A stretch of DNA of 13,455 bases, from assembly GCA_012512865.1 (NCBI GenBank), contig JAAZDH010000141.1, positions 1 to 13,455 on the forward strand, written 5' to 3'. This document shows, piece after piece, positions 1-6,619 of the stretch. A program made the position numbers and the translations under genes. Under the pieces are notes generated by a model that saw nothing but the letters and a program-made list of their open reading frames with translations, was not told where the DNA came from and did no database searches. How positions within the stretch are numbered: position 1 is the stretch's first letter; every line of letters starts with the position of its first letter. The stretch is from Clostridiaceae bacterium. GTDB taxonomy: Bacteria > Bacillota > Clostridia > Acetivibrionales > DUMC01.

Positions 1-38
1 CATATATTGTGTATATTTTATTATAAATATTTTTTACG

Positions 39-102
39 TTTCACTTGTATAATTTTCCATTTTACTTGTATATTTTTCCATTTCGCTTGTATAATTTTTA
101 CC
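39..102. repeat. Three tandem ~22-bp repeats, possible IS21-type element end
   Basis: Three imperfect direct copies lie at 39-60, 61-81 and 81-102. On the plus strand each reads roughly TTTCACTTGTATAATTTTCC, with one or two changes per copy. IS21-family elements are known to carry several repeated transposase-binding sequences at their ends, and these copies resemble that arrangement. No transposase (IstA/IstB) is in the window, so an element would have to lie to the left, or this is a remnant. The repeats are seen directly; the IS assignment is inference. Confidence 0.4.
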
Positions 103-169
103 AACTAGTCCGATTTAATTAATTCAATCTTAATTGTTCAGTTTAATTAGATTAATTTAATTTGCTCAA

Positions 170-1033
170 TTATAAAAACTTCGACTTTAGAAACATTAAA
201 GAAGCTTTTACATCCTCGTCCATTTTGGTCTCATCAGCATTACCGCTTAAATCCCGCCATACTTTTATATCATGTCCCACCCGGCCTCCATCAAGAACAA
301 AGGGCTCCATGACAACACCTGCATTGTACTTGATGTCCTTCAATGCCCGGCCAATCTCATCCCATGGTAAATGCCCCTTGCCCGGCACCTTACGATTCCC
401 CTCACCGACATGAAGGTGTCCGAGGTAGTCACCGGCATGACGGATTGCATCCCCTATATTATCTTCTTCAATGTTCATGTGAAAAGTATCAAGCAAAATC
501 TTGCAGTTACTGCTGCCAACATCTTTGCAAAATCTCACGGCTTCCTCGCTCGTATTCATGATAAATGTTTCGAACCTGTTAACAGCTTCAAGGCAATAGG
601 TTATTCCCAGGTTCTCCGCCGTTTTCATAAGCTCCCTGATGCTCGCAACGCCCCGTTCCCAGTTGGCCGCCTTGTCCGTGTCTGTAAAATCGCAGGGCCA
701 GTATGAATATAATACACCAACCAGGACCCTCGAGTCAACAAGGTCCATCGCCCTCATGATATCGGTTTGAAATTGTATGCCTGCCTTGCGTACAGCCGGG
801 TCCGCGGAAGCAACATCCTTTTCCTTGGGTGGACCCAGGTTAGATGATATGGTAAGCCCCAAATCTTTTGTTACGGCTTTAAATTCAAGCAACTCCTGCC
901 TGCTCATATTCAGCAGTTGCCCTGGGCTGATCTCCAGCATGTCAAAGCCAAGTTCACGTACTTTTCTTGCATATTTTAAATAATCTCCCTTCCATTCATG
1001 GGTCCAATAAGCGAAAAATACTCCAAATTTCAT
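170..1033 (-). CDS. D-tagatose/D-allulose 3-epimerase family protein (sugar epimerase, TIM barrel)
   Basis: This is a 287-residue cytoplasmic (beta/alpha)8-barrel, the usual length for the ketose 3-epimerase family, which interconverts ketohexoses such as D-fructose/D-allulose or D-tagatose/D-sorbose with a divalent metal. The likely metal ligands are Glu149, Asp182, His208 and Glu243, in the contexts CLEAVNRFE, LLDTFHMNIEE, LHVGEGNR and VMEPFV. Glu155 and Arg214 match substrate-contacting positions of the family. The stretches DTFHMNIEE and DIKVWRD closely resemble clostridial D-psicose 3-epimerases as I remember them. The start has a good ribosome site (AAAGGAG). It is the last gene of a three-gene operon behind another TIM-barrel protein and a PfkB kinase, which suggests it epimerises a ketose before or after phosphorylation. 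The exact substrate cannot be read from sequence. No clear terminator hairpin follows the stop. Confidence 0.88.
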   Translation of the reverse strand: MKFGVFFAYWTHEWKGDYLKYARKVRELGFDMLEISPGQLLNMSRQELLEFKAVTKDLGLTISSNLGPPKEKDVASADPAVRKAGIQFQTDIMRAMDLVDSRVLVGVLYSYWPCDFTDTDKAANWERGVASIRELMKTAENLGITYCLEAVNRFETFIMNTSEEAVRFCKDVGSSNCKILLDTFHMNIEEDNIGDAIRHAGDYLGHLHVGEGNRKVPGKGHLPWDEIGRALKDIKYNAGVVMEPFVLDGGRVGHDIKVWRDLSGNADETKMDEDVKASLMFLKSKFL

Positions 1034-1078
1034 TTTCGATATCTCCTTTCCATTCCAAGCTTGTAGTTATCTTTCCTG

Positions 1079-1116
1079 GCTAAATTTATAATCCCCTTCC
1101 GCAGCCAAACTTATAA
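1079..1116. repeat. Two copies of a 13-bp direct repeat in an intergenic gap
   Basis: GCTAAATTTATAA (1079-1091) and GCCAAACTTATAA (1104-1116) lie 25 bp apart in the 96-bp gap between the two TIM-barrel genes. They differ at two positions. No function is evident. Confidence 0.5.
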
Positions 1117-1129
1117 GATACTTTCGTTC

Positions 1130-2110
1130 TTATGCCTGCCCCATGAGGATTTTTCGCATCAGCCTGCTTGATTCGACTGCATTTTTCTTCACCAGCACGG
1201 TCTCGATCTCTTCCATGTCCGCCTTGTCCATGAGGGATTCAAAGTAATCAAACCACTTGGCGCTTTCAGCCACGGCATCCCTTGAATCCTCGCGGTAGGG
1301 AAACTGGTCAAAGGTAATATACCCTTCATAATTTGTGCGGCGCAACCAGTAAATAAATTCCAAGTAATTTATGGTATGGACACTACCGCAAATCATGTCA
1401 TCGTCCCATAAGCTGTAGTTATCATTCATATGAATGTGCATAAGGCGGTCACCATATATTTTGCATAATGCAACTGTCTCCCCCGGTGTTTCATACCCGA
1501 ACACGGCATGTCCAAAGTCTATTACCACGCCCAGGTTTTTTGCCCCGATCTTCTCGATCATGAGGAGAGTGGTGCCTATTGAGCTTATATAGCTGTGGGT
1601 CCTGGGTTCCTTCAGCTTGTATTCCAGCGTAATGTTAATATCCTTGCGGTACTCGCAGCAGGCTGCGATTCCCTCGGCAAAAAGCTCCCGTTCCTTGATG
1701 TAGTCGGCCTGGAACATGTAATCATAGCCATCCTGGCCGGGCCATATGGTAAATATCCCGGTTCCCACTTCGGCTGCAAAATCTATACCGCTTTTTGCAT
1801 CTTCAAGGGTTTTCCTGCGAACCCCGGGGTCCAGGGAAGAAAATGAACCCTGGGAAAATATCCTGTCAGCCGTGGTATCCATGCATACCGAGGCAACTTT
1901 AAGGCCTGTTCTTTTCAGGTTTTTCACGATTTCATCCTTTTTGTCGATTACATCCGGCGTCAGTGCAATATCAACCGCACTTAACAAAGGAATGCTTTTC
2001 ACCCTGTCAAACAAATCTTCGATTTCATAGCGCTTGTCTGAATAACCTGCACAGTACCTGTCTGAAAAAGTCCCTACATGTGCAAGAAATACGGAGTATT
2101 TTCTTTTCAT
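1130..2110 (-). CDS. TIM-barrel sugar isomerase/epimerase-like protein (xylose isomerase-like, AP endonuclease 2 fold)
   Basis: This 326-residue soluble protein is built like the sugar phosphate isomerase/epimerase (xylose isomerase-like TIM barrel) superfamily. Candidate metal ligands occur in order at strand ends: Glu163 (ITLEYKLKEP), Asp198 with His201 (VIDFGHA), His227 (MHIHMND) and Asp268 (ITFDQFPYRED). A WPGQDGYDYMFQADY segment at 123-137 resembles the active-site loop of sugar isomerases that act on free sugars. It is clearly different from the downstream epimerase, so it is not a recent duplicate. It lies 67 bp behind the kinase and 96 bp ahead of the 3-epimerase on the same strand. 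A GGGGGG-containing ribosome site precedes the ATG. The family is well supported; whether it isomerises, epimerises or acts on a polyol-derived sugar is not known. Confidence 0.8.
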   Translation of the reverse strand: MKRKYSVFLAHVGTFSDRYCAGYSDKRYEIEDLFDRVKSIPLLSAVDIALTPDVIDKKDEIVKNLKRTGLKVASVCMDTTADRIFSQGSFSSLDPGVRRKTLEDAKSGIDFAAEVGTGIFTIWPGQDGYDYMFQADYIKERELFAEGIAACCEYRKDINITLEYKLKEPRTHSYISSIGTTLLMIEKIGAKNLGVVIDFGHAVFGYETPGETVALCKIYGDRLMHIHMNDNYSLWDDDMICGSVHTINYLEFIYWLRRTNYEGYITFDQFPYREDSRDAVAESAKWFDYFESLMDKADMEEIETVLVKKNAVESSRLMRKILMGQA

Positions 2111-2133
2111 GGTAATTCCCCCCCGGTATTGTT

Positions 2134-2175
2134 GTTTAGGTAGCTTTGTTTAAGTAGTACCGTTTATGTAGTGTC
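2134..2175. repeat. Three tandem 14-bp repeats between kinase and isomerase genes
   Basis: The core GTTTANGTAG occurs at 2134-2143, 2148-2157 and 2162-2171, exactly 14 bp apart. The array fills much of the 67-bp gap between the kinase stop and the next start. It may be a slippage-made spacer; a binding-site array is possible but unsupported. Confidence 0.6.
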
Positions 2176-2177
2176 AT

Positions 2178-3128
2178 TTATTTAATTATGTCCTCCGCTT
2201 CCATTAACTTGCGGACATTCGCAATGCTTATATCGCCTTCCATGGGGCCGAAGGCTGCCGTGCACAGGGATGCTGCCGCCGTTGCCAGCTTGGCGCATTC
2301 CACCAGGGGCTTGTTTTCCAGGAGACCGCATAAAAACCCTGCATCAAAACAATCCCCGGCTCCCGTCGGGTCAACAGGTTTAACTGTATACACCCCCAGG
2401 TTGAAGCTTTCGTTTCTTGTATAAATATTACAGCCCTTTTTACCTTTTTTCAGGGCAATAATTTCCATGGCTGCATATTTATTAAATATTCTATCTACTG
2501 CAGCTTCCACGGTTGTCTCTCCAGTAATTAAGAGTAGTTCTTCCACACCGGGCAATAATACGGAGCATTCCGCCATAACAGGTTCTATGACAGCACTGAG
2601 ATTCCTGTTCTTTAAAAGCTCCTTCCTGATATTGGGGTCAAAAGATACCCTTGCCCCTTTTGATACAAATTCTCCCATTGTAGTTATTATCTCTTTATAA
2701 AACTTGTCGTTGGCAAATAAAGAGCAACCCATCAAATGAAAGAACTTTGGCTGCTCTATTTCAGGTATACTAGGAGAGCTTGCCATTACTGCCGCCGAAT
2801 TATCAATATGAAATATAAATTTCCTTGAGCCGTCTTCAAAATATGTAACAAAAGCAACTCCCGTGGAGACGCCTGGAATGGATTTCACATACCTGCAATC
2901 AACGCCATCTTTTGCAAGCCTGTCCAGTAAGCATTTGCCAAAATCATCTTCTCCCACGGACCCGATAATACTCGCCGAATGGTTAAGCCTTGCCGCCGTA
3001 TCGATAAATATGGCCGGGGCACCGCTGGGATAAGGCCCGAGGAATTCGCCCGGCACGGAAAGTTCCATCCCGGCCCTGGGTCTCATTATTTCAACAAGGA
3101 TTTCCCCCATTGTCCATATTTCGCTCAT
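2178..3128 (-). CDS. PfkB-family sugar kinase
   Basis: This 316-residue protein has the ribokinase/PfkB fold and length. The N-terminal signature region is at 34-64 (SGAPAIF...GSVGEDDFG), FDPNIR lies at 163-168 in the substrate region, and the C-terminal signature DPTGAGDCFDAGF starts at Asp253. Asp259 is the expected catalytic base within the GAGD anion hole. It should transfer phosphate from ATP to a sugar hydroxyl in the cytoplasm. Relatives act on fructose, tagatose, 2-keto-3-deoxygluconate, ribose and others, and the substrate cannot be named here. It is the first gene of a three-gene operon with two TIM-barrel sugar isomerase/epimerase-like proteins, which points to a ketose substrate. 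The ATG has a GGGGGTG ribosome site. A perfect palindrome lies about 120 bp upstream. Confidence 0.88.
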   Translation of the reverse strand: MSEIWTMGEILVEIMRPRAGMELSVPGEFLGPYPSGAPAIFIDTAARLNHSASIIGSVGEDDFGKCLLDRLAKDGVDCRYVKSIPGVSTGVAFVTYFEDGSRKFIFHIDNSAAVMASSPSIPEIEQPKFFHLMGCSLFANDKFYKEIITTMGEFVSKGARVSFDPNIRKELLKNRNLSAVIEPVMAECSVLLPGVEELLLITGETTVEAAVDRIFNKYAAMEIIALKKGKKGCNIYTRNESFNLGVYTVKPVDPTGAGDCFDAGFLCGLLENKPLVECAKLATAAASLCTAAFGPMEGDISIANVRKLMEAEDIIK

Positions 3129-3248
3129 GTTAATTCACCCCCGGGAAGAGTTGTTGTTGCAATTATTCCAAATCGATTATTATGATTTGCTTTAAAATTC
3201 TTATTGTCATCTTTACTATTATTGTTATCTTTATCTTAAAAAAGGGAA

Positions 3249-3267
3249 AATTTACCTTGGGTAAATT
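3249..3267. promoter_or_regulatory. Perfect 19-bp palindrome, candidate operator of the sugar operon
   Basis: AATTTACC-TTG-GGTAAATT is a perfect 8-bp inverted repeat around a 3-bp centre. It lies about 120 bp upstream of the kinase ATG in the operon leader. The size suits a dimeric repressor of a sugar operon, but no regulator gene is in the window and no family-specific consensus such as cre is matched. No T-tract follows, so it is not a terminator. Confidence 0.5.
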
Positions 3268-3385
3268 ATTCATCCCCTTGGCAAATACTATATACTAAAA
3301 ATTCATGAATATGGTTCATTTTTTTATGGAGTATGTTTAGAATTTTTGGATTTCAACATGCCCTGATTATAGCGGCATTTGAACG

Positions 3386-3417
3386 CCACTATATTTGCAT
3401 ACCACTATATTTGCATA
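3386..3417. repeat. Tandem duplicated 16-mer
   Basis: CCACTATATTTGCATA occurs twice back to back, identical, at 3386-3401 and 3402-3417. It lies between the repeat array downstream of the exporter gene and the leader of the sugar operon. Confidence 0.85.
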
Positions 3418-3438
3418 CAACTATCAACCTTTCACCCT

Positions 3439-3581
3439 CTATTAGCGTTTTCATACCTATTGGCGTTTTCACACCGCCGTTAGCATTTTCTTTTATACAG
3501 TTCTATTAAAGCTTCATTCCCTATTGGCTATTGGCATTTTCATTCACTATTGTATTTTCACGCTGTTATTAGCATTTTCAC
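3439..3581. repeat. Degenerate 16-bp repeat array reaching into the exporter gene
   Basis: Six copies of roughly CTATTRGCRTTTTCAY occur at 3439, 3457, 3478, 3528, 3547 and 3566. Most lie 18-21 bp apart, with one 50-bp step. The copy at 3566-3581 is inside the exporter's last codons, and the copy at 3547-3561 supplies its TGA stop. Spacers are too short and copies too variable for a CRISPR array. It looks like local tandem amplification starting from the 3' end of the gene. Confidence 0.7.
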
Positions 3582-4211
3582 GCCGCTTGCCATGAAGTAT
3601 ATAGAGAAACCTATAACAAATATACCTAAAAATATGATAAGCCAACGATATGCATTATTGCTAATGAGCTCCCTTCCCCTTGATAACGTTATGGAAACCG
3701 TTGAATACCATGTCAAGTCAGACAGGATATGTCCCAGGAAGAAGAACAAGACCCCCAAATATCCCAGGGTATAAGCCCATCGTACCGATTCTACCCCCGT
3801 AGTGGCCCACCACATGATAAAATACGGGTTGGTGGCGCTTACAAGTATCCCTACTAGCACGAGGTTTTTCAAGCCCTTCCCTATACCTGCCTTGTTATCC
3901 TGGTTTTCCAAGTATACCGTCTTTTTTATGCCCGACTTCAGCATACCATAGCCCATATTGGCAAGAAAGGCGCCTCCGAGCAACCCTATCAATCCAGCAA
4001 CCTTGGGATTGGTAAAGAAATCCTTCAACCCGAATACCATTATAATTATAAGAGTAAATTCCAGTATTCCATGCCCAAGTACCAGCAAGGGGCCCGCTTT
4101 CCAACCCCTTTTAAGGCTGCCATCAATTGTAACCCCCAACAATGGTCCAGGCATCATTGCTCCTGAAAAACCTATTAAAAAAGCACTTATAAAAATACCC
4201 CACAATGCCAT
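3558..4211 (-). CDS. LysE-family exporter (amino acid or metabolite efflux)
   Basis: This 217-residue hydrophobic protein has about six predicted membrane segments (roughly 3-25, 40-62, 70-92, 115-135, 147-170 and 188-212). That is the size and layout of the LysE/RhtB exporter superfamily. The N-terminal MMPGPL motif (19-24, around Pro21-Gly22-Pro23) and the NPYF motif at 128-131 are typical. It should sit in the cytoplasmic membrane and export a small solute by proton exchange; the substrate is unknown. An AGGAA ribosome site precedes the ATG. It starts 76 bp after the DJ-1-like gene on the same strand, so the two are probably co-transcribed. Its last codons and stop lie within a degenerate 16-bp repeat array, so the C-terminal few residues may be recently altered. 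Confidence 0.87.
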   Translation of the reverse strand: MALWGIFISAFLIGFSGAMMPGPLLGVTIDGSLKRGWKAGPLLVLGHGILEFTLIIIMVFGLKDFFTNPKVAGLIGLLGGAFLANMGYGMLKSGIKKTVYLENQDNKAGIGKGLKNLVLVGILVSATNPYFIMWWATTGVESVRWAYTLGYLGVLFFFLGHILSDLTWYSTVSITLSRGRELISNNAYRWLIIFLGIFVIGFSIYFMASGVKMLITA

Positions 4212-4241
4212 GTCTATTCCTGCATTTCCTTCAAGATTACC

Positions 4242-4262
4242 AGTAACAGAAAAACTGTTACT
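4242..4262. promoter_or_regulatory. 21-bp palindrome upstream of the exporter gene
   Basis: AGTAACAG-AAAAA-CTGTTACT is a perfect 8-bp inverted repeat with a 5-bp loop, 31 bp upstream of the exporter ATG and 25 bp beyond the stop of the preceding gene. Neither strand has a following T-run, so it is not a typical intrinsic terminator. It could be an operator or a stabilising hairpin between two co-transcribed genes. Confidence 0.45.
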
Positions 4263-4287
4263 TTACCATTATCTTCATCTTACAATT

Positions 4288-4833
4288 TTATCTTACAATC
4301 ATGCCCTCTTTCAGCTTTTTGGCCACTTCTTCCCCTTTTATCGCGCGCACAATTTCCAGGGCGAAATATATGGCCGTTCCGGGCCCCCTTGAAGTTATTA
4401 CGTTGCCTGAAACCTCAACAGGGTTTTCACTGGTTTTTGCACCGGACAGGTACTTTTCAAACCCGGGATAGCAGGTCGCAGTCTTCCCTCCAAGCAGCCC
4501 GAGCTTCCCCAGTACGCTGGGCGCAGCGCAAATTGCAGCCAGCCATTTACCCTTGTCATTAAACTCAATTATTTTGCCCCTTAGCCCTTCATGCTTCTCC
4601 AGGTTTACCGTACCCGGCATCCCTCCAGGAAGTACTATCATGCCTGCCCTGGAATAGTCGGCATCTTCAAACAGCAGGTCGGTAACAACTTTAACCTGGT
4701 GCGACCCGGCCACTTCCTTTTTACCCGTTACAGACACGGTCTGGACATCAATCCCTGCCCGTCTTAAAACATCAACAACCGTCAAAGCCTCAATCTCTTC
4801 AAATCCTTCCGCCAAATGCACATATACATTCAT
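4288..4833 (-). CDS. DJ-1/PfpI (ThiJ) family protein
   Basis: The protein has 181 residues from the chosen start, the standard length for the DJ-1/YajL subgroup. The nucleophile-elbow cysteine is in LAAICAAPS (Cys102 from this start) and its partner glutamate is the last one in GFEEIEA (Glu15). The LPGGMPGTVNL and SRGPGTA stretches are typical of the group. Proteins of this group are cytoplasmic and linked to oxidative or carbonyl stress; their exact reaction is debated, so no substrate is assigned. The reading frame stays open to a GTG at 4842, but that GTG overlaps the GGAG ribosome site. The ATG at 4831-4833 lies 8 bases after GGAG and is preferred. The exporter gene follows 76 bp downstream on the same strand. 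Confidence 0.88.
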   Translation of the reverse strand: MNVYVHLAEGFEEIEALTVVDVLRRAGIDVQTVSVTGKKEVAGSHQVKVVTDLLFEDADYSRAGMIVLPGGMPGTVNLEKHEGLRGKIIEFNDKGKWLAAICAAPSVLGKLGLLGGKTATCYPGFEKYLSGAKTSENPVEVSGNVITSRGPGTAIYFALEIVRAIKGEEVAKKLKEGMIVR

Positions 4834-4841
4834 AACCATCA

Positions 4842-4845
4842 CTCC
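4842..4845 (-). promoter_or_regulatory. Ribosome site that sets the DJ-1-like start
   Basis: Minus-strand GGAG lies 8 bases upstream of the ATG at 4831-4833. The in-frame GTG at 4840-4842 overlaps it and the ATG at 4837-4839 is only 2 bases away, so neither is a plausible start with this site. Confidence 0.7.
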
Positions 4846-4907
4846 GTTTTCACTAAAATCTTCTATTAATTATGTAAAATTTTCTATTATTTAAACCACT
4901 AAAACTT

Positions 4908-4946
4908 ATAGCTTCCACACATTTGTTTCCCACACATTGAAGCTAT
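4908..4946. repeat. Inverted repeat enclosing a direct repeat upstream of the DJ-1-like gene
   Basis: ATAGCTTC (4908-4915) and GAAGCTAT (4939-4946) form a perfect 8-bp inverted repeat with a 23-bp interior. The interior contains CCACACATT twice, 17 bp apart (4915-4923 and 4932-4940, overlapping the arms). It lies about 75-110 bp upstream of the DJ-1-like start and could be a regulator-binding site. Confidence 0.45.
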
Positions 4947-5506
4947 TTATGGCTTTTAGCCCTGTAGATTGTTCAATTAGTTTACTATTCGCCAATCCTT
5001 CATTGAATATTTTTAAAGCTTTTAAACCCCGGCGAAGCAATTTGTTATTTTATTTACATTTATTTATAATATGCATATATTTATTTATTATCCTTATATA
5101 TACTTGTTTCCCATATATACTTTAGCTATTAGCTGCATTTATCATCCTGCATAATACCTGTTGTATTATTATCCTATATAATACCATATCTTATCCTTTA
5201 AGGCAAACTTAAGTTTCAAAGGACTATTTGTGGTGGCTTATCAAGTGGGTATGTCAATATTCAATGAAAATGTCGTCTAAAAAGAGATAAATTTATTCAA
5301 GGTTATATTTCCCCATTTTTTATCATTTTTTGCTGGTATTATTTTCTTCTCTTGGTCTCTTTTTTCTTCTAATAAAGAAATTACACCAACAATGCAATAA
5401 TAACGCTATAATTATGATATAATCACTAAGGATTAACCAAACCAGGGAAATAGAATGGTCTCGAATTGTATAATATCTTCGTGCCCGTTAAAAAAGGCTG
5501 CATTTA

Positions 5507-5536
5507 TTGCTGTCTTTATTGAGGTAGACGTATAAT
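5507..5536 (+). promoter_or_regulatory. Possible sigma-A promoter toward the M14 peptidase gene
   Basis: TTGCTG (5507-5512) and TATAAT (5531-5536) are separated by 18 bases, near the vegetative consensus. It lies about 120 bp upstream of the peptidase start. In such AT-rich DNA, chance matches are common. Confidence 0.35.
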
Positions 5537-5597
5537 AAAGCGTTCAACTTCCTCCTTGTTTCCTTGTTTATCATTGTTTATCATTGCAACGAAAGTA

Positions 5598-5624
5598 ATA
5601 GTTTATTTCTCCCGTCATATAATA
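5598..5624 (+). promoter_or_regulatory. Possible sigma-E/sigma-K type sporulation promoter of the M14 peptidase gene
   Basis: A CATATAATA -10-like element (5616-5624) fits the mother-cell consensus (CATACAnT for sigma-E, CATAnnnTA for sigma-K). A TAATAGT -35-like element begins at 5596 and matches the sigma-E KMATATT pattern at 6 of 7 positions, with a 13-base spacer, one shorter than usual. Transcription would start near 5630, just upstream of the ribosome site at 5645. Confidence 0.45.
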
Positions 5625-5644
5625 ATTTAGCAAGTGAATAATAC

Positions 5645-5649
5645 AGGAG
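5645..5649 (+). promoter_or_regulatory. Ribosome site that sets the M14 peptidase start
   Basis: AGGAG lies 8 bases before the ATG at 5658. An in-frame GTG at 5634 lies upstream of this site with no ribosome site of its own. Confidence 0.75.
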
Positions 5650-5657
5650 ATGGTAAA

Positions 5658-6596
5658 ATGCCTGTTTTACGTTATGATAACGATACAGACGTGGTATTTA
5701 CGGATGTGGACTATACATATAATATCATGGAAAGGGATGTTCAAATCTTAAGTTCAAGGTACCCGTTCCTGGAAACAAACGTTATCGGGCAAAGCGTCCT
5801 TGGCAAAAACATTTATGCCATCAGGCTTGGCAGGGGTCCAAATGAAGTCTTCTACAATGGCGCGCACCATGCCCTGGAATGGATAACCGCATCCCTGCTG
5901 ATGAAATTTGTCGAGAATTTTTCAAAGGCATACTCTGAAGGAAGTAATATAAGGGGATACAATATTGCAAGCATATGGGAAAGGAGCAGCATATACATAG
6001 TACCAATGGTTAATCCCGACGGTGTGGACCTGGTTTTACTAGGTTTGCAGCCGGATAATCCTTTCTACCGTGACCTCCTGGCATGGAATAACACGGGCTT
6101 GCCTTTCTCCAAGGTTTGGCAGGCAAATATAAGGGGGGTGGACCTTAATAGGAATTACCCTGCAAGCTGGGAATCAGCAAAGGCACAGGAACCTTCCCTT
6201 GGGATACTTGGCCCCGGGCCTACAAGATTTGGAGGCCACAGTCCCCTCTCGGAACCTGAAACCATTGCAATAACCAATTTTACAAGACAGCACAATTTCA
6301 AACTGGTTATTGCATATCATGCCCAGGGAAGGGAAATATACTGGCAATACCTGGACCTGGCGCCCCCGCAAGCACTGCAAATTGCAAACACATTTGCAAG
6401 GGTTACCGGTTACACGGTATCCGAAACTCCCCCTGAAGCAGCTTTTTCAGGGTACAAGGATTGGTTCATACAGGAATACCGCAGGCCGGGGTATACTTTC
6501 GAAGTCGGCCTGGGGAGAAATCCTTTACCTGTAAGCCAATTCGATACAATATACGAAAATAACGAGGAAGCCATGCTGCTGGGAGCACTGATCTAG
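5658..6596 (+). CDS. M14-family zinc carboxypeptidase, gamma-D-glutamyl-diaminopimelate peptidase-like
   Basis: This 312-residue metallopeptidase has the M14 zinc site. The HxxE motif is in GAHHALEW (His71, Glu74 from this start), the third ligand is in IAYHAQG (His221), and the catalytic glutamate is in YTFEVG (Glu282). The NPDGVDL and DLNRNYPA motifs are also typical. The pattern fits the bacterial gamma-D-Glu-meso-diaminopimelate peptidases (endopeptidase I/II, YqgT-like), which cut peptidoglycan stem peptides. There is no signal peptide and no LysM domain, as in the cytoplasmic sporulation form, so it may act in the mother cell. It ends 23 bp before the stop of the convergent LysM-GH18 spore enzyme. 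A sporulation-type promoter lies upstream. The ATG at 5658 is chosen by the AGGAG site rather than the GTG at 5634. Confidence 0.87.
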   Translation: MPVLRYDNDTDVVFTDVDYTYNIMERDVQILSSRYPFLETNVIGQSVLGKNIYAIRLGRGPNEVFYNGAHHALEWITASLLMKFVENFSKAYSEGSNIRGYNIASIWERSSIYIVPMVNPDGVDLVLLGLQPDNPFYRDLLAWNNTGLPFSKVWQANIRGVDLNRNYPASWESAKAQEPSLGILGPGPTRFGGHSPLSEPETIAITNFTRQHNFKLVIAYHAQGREIYWQYLDLAPPQALQIANTFARVTGYTVSETPPEAAFSGYKDWFIQEYRRPGYTFEVGLGRNPLPVSQFDTIYENNEEAMLLGALI

Positions 6597-6619
6597 TGGA
6601 AGCATGGCACCTTGATATA

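Larger units (their letters stand above)
3129..3557. other. 429-bp intergenic region with palindrome and repeat arrays
   Basis: There is no gene here with a start site or recognisable product. The part nearest the kinase is the leader of the sugar operon. It contains a 19-bp palindrome (3249-3267), a small ATTCATGAAT palindrome (3301-3310) and AT-rich TATAGT-like hexamers on the minus strand near 3289, but no convincing -35/-10 pair. The rest is occupied by a duplicated 16-mer (3386-3417) and a degenerate repeat array (3439-3581) that reaches into the exporter gene. Confidence 0.7.
4834..5657. other. About 820-bp AT-rich intergenic region without a convincing gene
   Basis: This region separates the divergent DJ-1-like and M14 peptidase genes. 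It holds an inverted repeat flanking a direct repeat (4908-4946), a possible sigma-A promoter (5507-5536), a tandem 10-mer TTGTTTATCA (5564-5583) and a sporulation-type promoter (5598-5624). A short open frame at 5182-5280 could be a gene relic but matches nothing I recognise. No tRNA, rRNA, riboswitch or T-box pattern was seen. Confidence 0.65.

Noticed and set aside
3439..3581. CRISPR array
   Set aside because: The repeats are short and variable, spacers are only 2-5 bases in most places, and one unit lies in coding sequence.
4937..5125. 62-codon hydrophobic frame on the plus strand
   Set aside because: It begins at TTG without a ribosome site and its hydrophobic run comes from AT-rich DNA.
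5182..5280. Short open frame ending in VVAYQVGMSIFNENVV with AAAGGA before a GTG at 5230
   Set aside because: The ribosome-site spacing is acceptable, but the product from the GTG is only 16 residues and matches nothing I recognise; at most a gene relic.
5634..5636. GTG start for the M14 peptidase
   Set aside because: It lies upstream of the AGGAG that serves the ATG at 5658 and has no ribosome site of its own.
6597..6619. Bidirectional terminator between the convergent spore-wall genes
   Set aside because: The 23-bp gap shows no stem-loop with a T-run on either strand.
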